Origin: Pseudoxanthomonas daejeonensis
GTDB lineage: Bacteria; Pseudomonadota; Gammaproteobacteria; Xanthomonadales; Xanthomonadaceae
DNA: 64,000 nt
Direction of reading: 5' to 3'
Assembly (NCBI RefSeq): GCF_010093205.1
Contig: NZ_PDWN01000009.1
Coordinates: 1 to 64,000 of the forward strand
Shown here: piece after piece, positions 25,849 to 36,800 of the stretch
Layout of the letters: the number at the start of each line of letters is the position of its first letter
Numbering within the stretch: the first letter of the stretch is position 1
Notes under the pieces: model-generated
What the model was told of the DNA's origin: nothing
Databases searched by the model: none
The model's input: the letters and a program-made list of their open reading frames with translations, nothing else
Made by a program: the position numbers and the translations under genes

Positions 25849-27842
25849 GGCGTTTCCTCCCCGTCTTCGTCGCCGACCCGCTCATCCGCGGCGAGGCTGT
25901 CCAGCAGTTCGTCCAGCGCGTCGCGCACCGGGGTTCTCGAGGCGGCGCCCGAGCGGGCACGCGTGTCGCGCTGGACGGCTTTCTTCGGCGCGGCGACTTC
26001 CAGCGTGCGCTGCAGCTCGCCGCGCAGCGCGGCCTGCAGGGCCGGCAGCATGACCTTGTCCGATGGCGGCCGGCCGGGACTGGCCAGTGGCGCCGTCGTG
26101 CTTCCCAGCGCCGCGATCACACCGATGCTGTCGGCCTGCTTGCGCACGGCGGACAAGTCCAGCCCCAGGCCTTCGGCGATCACCGCGTCGAGATCGCCCG
26201 AAATCCGCAACGGTCGGCCCGGATCGGCGACAGGGCGGCGCAGGCCGAACGTGGTGCCCGGGTCGCGGGTGAAATTCGTGAGTGCGTGCAGGGCGACGAA
26301 GCGTCCCAGGTCCACCCGCGCCGCGCCCAAGGTCGGCAGTTCGAAGCCGACCAGTCCGGCCAGCAGCTCGCGGACCCGGCCCGCACCGAACTGCTCGGCA
26401 CGGAACCGCAGCAGCGCCGATACCACCGACAGCTGTGACAGCGCCATCAGTCGGCCGATCTCGAATGCCGCCGCAAGGCCGAGGTCTTCTCGGCCGTCGG
26501 GGATCACACGCCGCAACTGGTCGGCCGAATGCGCCAGTGCCGCGGCCGTCGTGGCGGCATCGCCATTGCGCGCAGTGGGGAAGGGCACGCACGGGCCGCG
26601 GTACCAGGCGCGGACCGGATCGCCGCGGCGGGTGCGGTGGTCCAGGCCGATGTGCCCGGTCTGCACCACTTCCGGCACCGTCGCCGCCGGGGCTGGAGCC
26701 TCGGGCAGCGTGCCGAGCAGGCCGACGTCCAGATCCTTCATCAGGTTCTCGAAGTCCACTTCGCCAGCGGTGGTGAACGACCAGTGCGACAGCACCGGGA
26801 AACGCAGGGTCTTCTCCCGGGCGTACAGCTCGATCGGCAGGCGGAAACCCTTGGCCATGGTGTCGCGGACCAGCACCTTGGCATCGGGCTCGCGCGCGGC
26901 CGCGGTCACCTGCGCGGTCACGGGCGACCACTGGCGGGTCACCGGTACGTCCCGGATCGAAGCCATGCCGTCGAGCGCGGGCCCCATCGGCGAGGCCTTG
27001 GCCGTGGGGGCGGAGACTGCGGCGGCCACCGGGGTGTCGCGCGGCGTGCGCAGCGGTTGCGGCATCGGTAGTCCACCCAGTACGCGCAGGTCCGGACTGC
27101 GCGCTTCCAGGTTCGCCAGCACCGACCAGTCCTGGGCCAGTTCGAACACGAAACTGTCGGCGATGGTCTGCGGCGGCGGCAGGGCGTCGAGCTGGCCTTC
27201 CAGGTTGACCAGGCAGGCCATGTAACGCACCGCCTTGCCGTTGGCGTGGTCGAACACGGGCAGACGGTTGGCCAGGATCACGGCGAGCCAGCCATCGTCG
27301 TCGCCATTGGCCAGCTCGGTGTCGTTGACGTCCACCTCGCGCACGTGGGCTAGGAGCGGCAGGTCCTCGCGGCAGGGAAATATCTTGCGCACCACCGTTT
27401 CGGTGACCGCCAGGTACAGGCCCTGCTCGACATCGCGATCTTCCGGATGCGACAGCGAAGTGCCGGGCGTCACGCAGTCGGCCACGCGCGTCGCGGTCGA
27501 CAGTTCGGCCTCGCCCTCGGCCACCACCACCAGCGCCAGCCAGGGTGTTTGCGATGGCTCCAGGCCGCCGGCGGGGTTGCGCTCCCAGGGCAGGGTGCGG
27601 CGCTTGAGCACGATCTGCGGCAGCCTCTCGCCGAATGCGCCCTCGGCATTGGCCGGTGGGAAGCTCGACAGGACCTGGTCGGTCGGCATGGTGAAGCGCG
27701 GCGACGAAACCTGGATGTGGGTGATCTCCGGTTCGACCTCGAAGGGCTGGCCGGTCTGCCGCGTCGACAGCTGGTAGCGGCCTGCGGTGATCCGCGGCAT
27801 CACGTTGGAGTGCAGGATGAAGTGGCCGGTATTCGGGGGCAT
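25845..27842 (-). CDS. Uncharacterised protein, 665 aa, giant-protein operon
   Basis: No family recognised. The ATG at 27842 overlaps the giant gene stop by one base (TGATG). Soluble, no signal. The N-terminal 200 residues are beta-rich, with conserved-looking motifs LPQIVLKRRTLPWERN and TPWLALVVVAEGE; the middle contains FRLPIELYAREKTLRFPVLSHWSF; the last 250 residues are helical, Ala/Leu-rich (FEIGRLMALSQLSVVSALLRF, SGDLDAVIAEGLGLDL). The acidic C-terminus (ADERVGDEDGEETP) overlaps the next gene's start. The pattern of PWER and TPWLAL motifs looks like a conserved structural protein. Function unknown. Confidence 0.85.
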   Translation of the reverse strand: MPPNTGHFILHSNVMPRITAGRYQLSTRQTGQPFEVEPEITHIQVSSPRFTMPTDQVLSSFPPANAEGAFGERLPQIVLKRRTLPWERNPAGGLEPSQTPWLALVVVAEGEAELSTATRVADCVTPGTSLSHPEDRDVEQGLYLAVTETVVRKIFPCREDLPLLAHVREVDVNDTELANGDDDGWLAVILANRLPVFDHANGKAVRYMACLVNLEGQLDALPPPQTIADSFVFELAQDWSVLANLEARSPDLRVLGGLPMPQPLRTPRDTPVAAAVSAPTAKASPMGPALDGMASIRDVPVTRQWSPVTAQVTAAAREPDAKVLVRDTMAKGFRLPIELYAREKTLRFPVLSHWSFTTAGEVDFENLMKDLDVGLLGTLPEAPAPAATVPEVVQTGHIGLDHRTRRGDPVRAWYRGPCVPFPTARNGDAATTAAALAHSADQLRRVIPDGREDLGLAAAFEIGRLMALSQLSVVSALLRFRAEQFGAGRVRELLAGLVGFELPTLGAARVDLGRFVALHALTNFTRDPGTTFGLRRPVADPGRPLRISGDLDAVIAEGLGLDLSAVRKQADSIGVIAALGSTTAPLASPGRPPSDKVMLPALQAALRGELQRTLEVAAPKKAVQRDTRARSGAASRTPVRDALDELLDSLAADERVGDEDGEETP

Positions 27843-30800
27843 CAGCGGGGCGCTCCATTCTTGCGTGCGTTGCCGTGCCGCGTGCGTGCGGGTTCGGGGG
27901 ATTTCTTCGGGGACGCGCGGGACGGCTTCTTCGCGGCGGGTTCTTTCGTGGCTCCGCTTTCAAACGGGCGTCCGGCCTGGGCCCTTGCCGCGATCCGCGT
28001 CTGCCGGTCGCGCACCGGTCCCTGCCATGCCAGCAGGCTCGAAGCAGCGTTGCCCGCAATGGAGGCAGGCGCGAAGGGCGCCACGACCGCGTCCAGGCCG
28101 CGCGCAGCGATCATGGCGATCGCCGACTTCGCATCCAGGTCCGGCGAAGCCATCACCCCGACCAGCGACCAGTCGTCGTCGCTGGCGATGGTCACCACCA
28201 CTGGCCGGTCGCCGTCGGCGACGATGTCGTAGGCCAGCACGCTGCGGTTGTCCATCACCAGCAGCACCGGCGGCCGGTCGCTCGCCCCATCACGCACCCG
28301 CACCGCGCCGTCCAGGCCCAGCAGCAGCTGGCGCGCAGCGGAGGGATCGCCGGCCACGGCCGGATCGTCCAGCGCCACGAGCAGCATGCGTGGCGCGCCG
28401 CTGAAGGTGGTGGCCACCGTGCCGGTGCCTCGCACGAGCTCGGCGCCGCCGACCCATCCGGCGTCCTGGCGTTCGCCATGCAGGGCGAGGCGCTGGCCGC
28501 GTGCGCGCACGACGCACCCCGGAGCGACCGCCGTGGACCAGCCCGCATAAGGCAGCTGCATGCCGGCGTGCCAGCCGGACAGGCCGCGTGCGGCGACAGC
28601 GCCCGCGTCCATGCTGCCCTGGCCGATCGCGATGATCCGTTCGGTTCCCACCGGCAGTTCCAGCGACGCCGCGTCCTGTCCCGGCCCGACCTGCCGGTCG
28701 GCCAGCCAACGGCCGCCATGCGCCAGCAGGACCACGCGAGCGGGCATGCCTGAGACCACGAGCCGGGGACGCTCGGCGTTGCTGGCGACATCGGCGCGGG
28801 CATTCGGCAATTTGAGGATCACGGTCTGTCCCGCGGCCAGGGTGGCTCCCGAGGCGGCGGCAGCGCGCCGGTTCCGGGGGCGCACGACCGCGGCCCGGGT
28901 GCTCATCGCAGCGGCAAAGCCGGTCAACGCGTCGCTTTGCGCCGAGCCCTGGCGGGCCACGCTGGCGCTGGCCGCGTGTGCGATCGCGGTGGGCGGCAGC
29001 GTGTTGGCCGCGAGCACGGTTCCATTGCGGCTCGCAAGCGCGGGCGTATCGACCACCGTCAGTCGCGCGGCGATCGAACGGCTGCGACCGGCGTCGACCG
29101 CTGCCAGGGTGGGCGGTGCGATGCGCCAGCCGCGCTCCGATCCCTTGACGCTCGTGCGTGTCCTGGGCGCGACCGACACGCCAACCGTCACGCCGTCGAG
29201 CAGGCCGACGACCACCGGGGCATCGATGAAGTGGTCGTAATCGGCTACCGCCGGTGGCGATGCGGGCGCGGGCACGGTCGTGGCCTGCGCGATCTCCAGG
29301 CCCTCGGTCAGCGCACCGACGCGCGGCGGCGACTGCCGTTCGCCACGCAGCGCGGCCAGCGCGGTGGGCGTGGCGGTGCGTGCGAGATAGTCGCGGGCAA
29401 CGGCAAATGCCGCGGCGGTGGTGCCGGGCTGCTGCACCAGTGCCGCGACCGATTGCGCCGCCGCCAGCTGCGCACTGATCGCGGCCGGGCGGCGACTGAA
29501 GGGCAGCGGCTTGCGCTTGCCGATCTCCACCTGGTGGTAGGCGATCTGCGGACCGCCGCCGCTGGGTTCGGCACTGCACACCAGGTCAAGTTCGTTGAGC
29601 GCCTTGACCATCTCGCCCTTGGGCACCTTGCGCGCGTTCGGATCCTGCTCCGGGCCCCAGATGCCCATGGGGAAACTGCCGTGCGGGCGTGCACTGTCGC
29701 GGAACGGGAATGGTCGGTCCGCGCCATCGGCCCGCCACGCCAGGCCAATCGTCGAAGCCGTCATCGCCGCGCCCATGGGTGCGACGCCGAGGGCGGCACT
29801 GGGTGGATGGGATGTGCTGGCCTGCTGCCCCGGGCGTGGCTGGGTGCGCGCGACGCCAGTGGCGGGCACGGTGGTGGTGAAACTCATCGAAAACTCGTTG
29901 ACCACGACGAACGGCCGCGACGCCGAGCCGTCCGGCGTGGAATCCTCGCCACGCGCCGGCAGGGCGCCGGTGTTGACCATCACCGCATGCGGGCGGGCCT
30001 TGCCGTTGTCGGCCGCTTCCAGGTACTTGCCGATGAACGCGTCGGCGCCGAGCAGGTTGCGGTCGGCCTTCTCGCTGCCGCCGAACCTGACCGTAAGCTC
30101 GATCGGCCCGATCTCGAAGGTCGCGCTGCCGCGGAAATCCGGGCCCAGCACGTGGATGCGCGCCCCGATGTTGATCGAGAAGGTGATTTCGCCGAACAGC
30201 CACGTGTCGATGGTCACGCCCGCCGCGATCCGCGCGTAGGCGCTCACGTCGTAGTGGAACGGATCGAAGAACACGATGCCGTGCGCACCGAACTTCACCT
30301 CCGCCCATGCCGGGCCGAAGCGGGCGGAGACCTCGAAATCGCCACCGGCCATCAGCGCTTCGGAAGTCAGCGCGAAGTAGGTACCGGCCTTGATGACGAT
30401 GTTGCTGCCGATGCTCCAGCGCAGGCCCAGCCGCGGCACCACCGGATAGCCGTCGCGGTTGAAGTCGGGATGGTAGCCGCCCAGGGACAGCACGAACTCG
30501 CCGGCGCGCTCGCCCTTGAACCAGATCACGTAGGCGAACCCGCCGGTGATCTTGACGTCCTCGTACAGCAGCCAGGAGTTGTCGGTGAGCTGGCCCTGCA
30601 CCCAGAGCACGCCTTCGCTGCTGGAGAAGCGCACCATCAGCGCCAACTCGATCGAGACCAGCGCAGCCTGCGGACGCGGCAAGGCCATGCGCGCCAGGCC
30701 GAGCAGGTTGATGTCCAGTCCATCGCCGATCTGGACACCGACCACGGCGATGCCATCCACCAGCGCGAAGCTGTTGAAGGACATGCCCGCGGCGAACCAG

Positions 30801-33800
30801 AACGTGCCGCGCTGCATCGGGAAGTAGCTGCCGAGCTCGCGCAGCTGGGTCATGGGGTCGCTGGGCGACGCGGCGATGTCCAGCGCCTGGATCAGCGGAT
30901 AGTCGCCGAACTGGGCCAGGTCCGATGGCAACCGCAGCTGGCGGTTGATGCCGAAGCCCCCACCGATGCCGGTGAGGAAGAACGCCGGCGGGCCGCCGAT
31001 CGGCCCGTTGACCGCGCCGATGGCGAAGAATGCGGTGAACTTCTGTCCGTCCTGTTCGCCTTCGCCATAGCCGCCGTACACGGTCAGCCCGTAGACCGCG
31101 AAACGGCCCAGCAGCATGCCCAGGTACTCGGTGCCCTTCGGCGTGGTCTGCTTGAGCAGGCCACCGGCCAGCGACACGCCGGCCATGTCGGCCGATACCG
31201 CCAGCCCGGCGAGGTCGACCTGCCAGTTGGCGGGGTTGAAGAAATCGTCGTTGCCGGCGAAGTAGGTGATCTGCAGGTCGTCGACCGTGCAGGTCAGGCC
31301 GAACATGGACACCGAGCCGTCCATCAGCAGCGAGATGCGCTCCAGGCGCCCGTTGAGCGAGGTGGCGCCGAAGCCGATCTGTTCCAGGTACAGCGGACCG
31401 AAGCCGCGTCGGATGCCGATCCACCAGGGGCCGGCGCCATCGCCGGCCGAAAGCGACACGTTGACCGGGCCGCCGTCGTGCGACTGGATCGCCAGCGCCG
31501 GCGAGAACGCAGGCTTGGGTGGCGTCGGGCCGGTGTCGCGCATGATTCCCTGGGCGACGCCGTTGTCGCCCTGTGCGCCGGAGGTGGCGACGGCCAGCTC
31601 CGAGAACTGCAGTTGCAGGCCGAGGTCGGGCGCGGTGTCGCCATCGACATTTGCGAACACATGCAGCGCCACCGAACCGATGCTGATCCCTGCATCCAGC
31701 AACGGTCCGCTGGACTTGCCAACACGCAGGCCGACGCCGCGCACCGCGAGGCTGGGGGTGAACGCCAGCGGTCCGGTCTTCATCAGGCCCACGAACACGC
31801 CGCCGCCCGGGTCGCTGCTGCCATCCTCGATCCAGTCGGCATCGTTCTCCAGCCAGAGGCAGACATCGCCCTCGACCAGGGCGAAGCGGTTGTCGATGCC
31901 GACCTGCAGGCCGATCGTTCCATCGCCGGAGCTGGTGATGGCCAGCTTGAGGTCGCCGGCATCGATCTCGAATGCGGCGCCGGCAATATTCCGGAACAGG
32001 CGCTGGACGCGTTCGAGCAGAGCCTCCGGATCGAACAGGCCGTCGATGAGCTGGCCCGGATCGGCATCGTCCAGCAGCACGCCCTGCAGCAGCCTGCGCA
32101 CATCCGAGCCGGCGGCCGAGCCGAACGACGTGTCGAGCAGGTCCTGCACCGGCTGCTGGGCCATGGCCATCGCTGCGACCACGTCGGCGACCACGTCGAC
32201 GATGCGCAAAGCGACCTGGGCCGGGTCCGTGGTCGCGATCGCGTCGGCGAGCACGCCATCGCTGGCAACTACGTCGAAGCTGCCGCCGTCCAGGTTCCAG
32301 CGTGCGGCGAAATGATGCGTGTCGTCGGCCGAAAGGCCGAGCAGCACGCGGCGGCCACCGGCCGGTGCGTTGCCGGCGGCAATGCTGGCGAACGGTCGCA
32401 GCAGCACGCCGCCCGCGTCGATCCGTGCCGGTCCGACCGCGACGGCGAGTTCGTCCAGTCCGGCCGCACTGACCGCAAGCTTCAAGCCGAGCGTTTCGAT
32501 GCCGGGCACGGCGAGCGAGGGTGCCAGAACCTGCATGCGACCTTCGCCCGGACGCCAGACCAAGGTGACGCCGGAGACGGTGACGTCGAGCTGGGCCGGG
32601 ATCGCCGTGGCCTGCACGGCCGCAGGCAGGAAGTCGTCGAGCAGCGGCGCGATGGCCTGCAGTGCGCCGCCGGTGAGGGTGGGAATCGCCCCGGACAGGG
32701 CCGCAGCCGGGTCAGCCGCCCACGCACGCAAGGCATCGACGTCGAACTTCGCATTGCGACGCAGCGCGAGTGCGTCGCCAACCGCGCGAACCAGATCGCC
32801 GGGCGTGCCGTTCAGGCCGGCAATGCGGTCGAGCAGGAAGGGCAACACCGATTCGGCCGCGGTCTGTACCAGCGAGCCCAGGCCGGCGAACGGCAGCAAG
32901 GCGATGTCGGCACCGCTGGCCGGTCGCAGCGCCACGCGCAGGCCACTGTCGCCAAGTGCAACGGCCAGCGACTGGCGATCGCCAATCCCCCCGGACAGGC
33001 CGATGCGGGTTTCCAGGCCGAGGCGTGGTGCTGCGCCGGCAGACAGGGCCAGCGTGGCACCGATGCCACAGGCCAACCGGCCGGTTACCGCTGGGGCGGC
33101 ATTCCACGAGGAGGAATCCACACCCAGGGCCAGGCGCGCGCCACCGCTGTCGGCGGCCACGGCCAGCGTGACACCCGGCGCCAGCGCCAGCGACTGGCCC
33201 ACGCTGCCTGGCAAGCCCATGAGCGGTCGCAACGCATCGAGCAACGCCTGGATCCGGACCGGATCGGTAGCCAGCGCGCCGCTGCCGCGCAGCCACGCGA
33301 CCGGATCGGCGAACATGCCGACCAGCGGCCGCAACGATCGCTGCGCATCGCTGGCAACACCGGCCAGCATGCCAAGCGTGTCCAGCGCGCTGTCGAGCAC
33401 CGGCCGCACAGCTACATCGGCACGGCGCATCGTTTCCACGGCTGCCTGCGCAGCCAGGCCGGGCGCGGCACGCGCCGCCATTCGAGCCAGTGCCTGCGGA
33501 TCGGGCAGGGGCCAGAGTTCGACGGCTTCCGAGCCGCCGCCCGGCAATTGCCAGTCCAGCGCGACGCGGAATGGATCGAGGTCGAGCTGCAACTGCAGAC
33601 CGCCGGTCACCGGCACGTCGATCGACCCCAGTCGCGCCTGGCCTACCGGGCCATCGGCGCCCGCCGACAGATCCAGTGACCAGTCGAAGCGGCCGCGACC
33701 TTCGCCTTCCACGTACACGCGCCGCGCCGGCAGGTCGATGCCGATGCCGCGCTGGCCCAGCAGCGAAGCCACTGCAGCGGCGACTTCGCTGCCTGCGCTG

Positions 33801-36800
33801 GCCATGCGCTGGCGGACCAGGCCGGCCGGATCGTGCACGAACTGGTCGAGCGCGTCGCCGACCAGACCGAAGGCGCCATCGAGGATGCCCAGCGCCTTCA
33901 GCAGCTGCGACAGCGCCAGTGATGCCTGGCTGGCGGTGTCGCGGGTCAGTCGCTGCATCGCAGCCGCCAGCAGCACGCGCGCTTCCGGCAGGACCGCGGC
34001 CACCGCATCGGCCGGCCCGCCGCAGGCAAGCGCCTCCCAGGACTGGCCATAGATGCGCGCGTCGTGCAGCACCACGCGCGCGGACGCCGGCAGGTCGCCC
34101 GCCAGCGGCAGGGTCAGCGCGATCGAGACCGCGCGCAGTTCCAGCTCATCGGTGGCGACGATCCAGCCGATCGCATCGTCGATCCGGACCTGCACGTGGA
34201 GCGCCCGCGCCAGTTGCGGATTGCCGGCCATGTCGCTGCCGACAAGCTCGAGCTGGGCGCCGCCGCTGAGGTTCAGCGTGCCAGCCGCGCCCGACGGTAG
34301 CGGCCAGTGCAGGCCGGCGCGGATCGCGGTGGCAGGGGACGCTGTCTGGGTACGCGCGCCCAGGCCGGCGGCGACGATCGCGGTGAGTGCGCGCGCCACA
34401 TCCGCTTCCGCGACGACGCCGAAGATCGCGCGCACATCCAGCCCGGCACGCGGCGGCGGCGGGGGGACATCGGGCAGGCCCAGGTCGTCGGCCGGATCGG
34501 GCAGGGCGGCCAGTTCCATCATCGAGCGGACCAGGCCGCGGCCCAGTTGCAGTTCGGCCGAGTCGGCAGAGTCAGGTGCCGGCAGCAGGCGTTGCAGCAG
34601 CCGCAGCGCATCGGCCGTGGGCTGGATCGACAGGGCAGTGAGCGAGACCGGCGTCAGCGGCGTACCCAAGGTGACCAGTGCGGTCACGCAAGCGCATTCG
34701 GGCTTCTGCGCAGCGACGCGCGCGGCATGGCCCGCTCCCGCCACGGCGACCACCACGACCTGGCTGTCCACCGCACTCAGCGTCGAGAGCCAGCGTGCGA
34801 GCCGCTCAGCCTGCCCCGCGGTACCGTCGCCGCCGCCGGTTCCCCGGCATTCGGCGCGCGTCCCCAGCGCCACGTACCACTCGCCCGTGGCCGCAGCGGG
34901 CAAGGTGAACATCGACGCATCGCGCCCGCTGCCGCACAGGTCGATGCGTCGACCGGCGGGGGCATCGGGCCAGGCATCGGTGCCGAGTGCCACGTGCACG
35001 ATGGTGGTCAGCGGACGGCCCAGCAGCGCGGGCAGGTTGATGCGTCCAGGCAACTGCACCGCAGACAGCGGCGCGGTATGCAGGGTCACGCCTGCAGGTG
35101 CGGTCGCGGGCATGACGATGCGCCCGTCGCCACCGGCCCAGCGTTGCTGCAGCGCGGCCAGCGCGGCTTCAACGTCGCGTCCGTACAGCAGCGCACGCAG
35201 GTCGGCGGAAAGCGCGGCACGTGCGACCAATGCCGCCTGCAGTACGGCCGGCGGCAGCCCGGCCTGTCCGGGTTGCCAGCCATCGAGCAGGTCGTCGATC
35301 GAAGGCGCCGCGGATGCGATGCCCTCGGGAGCGAACCAGAGCGCAAGCTCGGGCAGCGCCGGGTCGACCGCGATCCGGTACGGATCATCCGGACGACCGA
35401 TACCCGCGAGCACACCGGGCAATGCCGGGGTGCCGGAGAACAGGTCGGCGGCGATGGCCAATGCGCGTTCGCGCAGGTCGCCGCCCAGCAGCGAGGGCAA
35501 CCACGCGCGCAACGCCGCGGCAGGGTCATCGACCAGGTCTCGCAGACGCAGCCGCTGGGCGGAGGATGCATCCGGCGGGCCATCCCAGCCCAGTACCGCG
35601 ACCAGTTCGGCGGTGAAGCCACCCGCCAGGCGGCCCAGCTGGCCGGCGAGCGCCTCCACGCCATCCCAGTCGGCAGGCGCGAGATCCACGCGGCCATCGG
35701 CGGCGATGGCCGGCAGCCGGATCGGCCACTGTGTCGCATCCCGATGCAGGGCCAGCGCCGGCACGTCCGCCGCCACCGACAATCCGGCCGCCGGCGACCA
35801 GGCCATGCGCAGGCCGGCATGGCCGGCCTCCAGTGACAGGCCGTCGGCCAGTGCCAGGCGCGCGAGCGGGGTGCTGCCCTGTGCACGCGTGGCCAGCAGC
35901 GCTTCCACTTGGCCTAGCAGTTCAACGCCGCGATTGGCCAGGTCGATCCTTGCCAGCCGTGCCGCGATCCGCGACTGCACGGTCGAGGCCGCACCGAGGC
36001 TGGCGACGACGGTTTCAACACCCAGGTCGACCACCAGCACGTCACCGTCGCGCCAGACCTCCAGGTTCAGCGGTCCGGCCAGGGACAGGCGCCAGGGCGC
36101 GGCACGGGTGCCGTCGCCGATCAATGGCACCGCGTCCTGCGCCGCATCGGCGATCGCGCGACGCAGGTCCTCGAGCACGCTGGCAGCGGCGGTGGGCACG
36201 GCCAGCAGGGCACGCCAGTAATCGGCCACGGCGGCAAGCGGATCGGCCAGCAGCTGCTGCGCGGAAATCGCTGGAACCCCGGCAGGGGGCGACAGGCCGG
36301 TCAGGCGCCGGACCAGGCCCAATGCGTCGCCGAGTCCGGCGAGTACCTCGTCGGCGATCTCGTCCAGTGCATCGGAAACGATGGCGCCGGCGGCCCCCAT
36401 CACCGCATCGGGCGTGCTCAGGTCGAGCGTGCCGTAGGAAGTCCCGCGCACCTGCACGCCGTCGGCTGCCAGCACGAAGGTGAGGCGTCGCGCCCCATCC
36501 AGGGCGAAGCCCAGGCGCAGCGTCTCGGCTCGTGCTTCAGTGCTGTCCAGCAGCGGGCTGGCCGGCGTGCCTGCGGCGGCCCACAGTCCCAGCGAGGGCA
36601 GGGCAGTGGCCTGGCCCGTGACTAGGTCGATGCGCAACAGGTCCGCGCGTGCTTCCACGCGGGTATTGCCGGTGCCGAGCAGTACCGAAAGCGACGGGGT
36701 CAGGCGCGGGTTGCCGCTGGGCCCGTTGTCGACGCGCAGGGCGAGTTCCAGCTGTGCCGCACCCCCAAGATCGAAGCGCGCCGCACCCGCGGCCACGCTG

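Noticed and set aside
28937-33679. A 1580-codon open frame on the plus strand, opposite the giant gene
   Set aside because: Codon mirror of a GC-rich gene: rich in His, Asp, Arg and Gly with no domain, no ribosome site and full overlap with the well-supported minus-strand gene.
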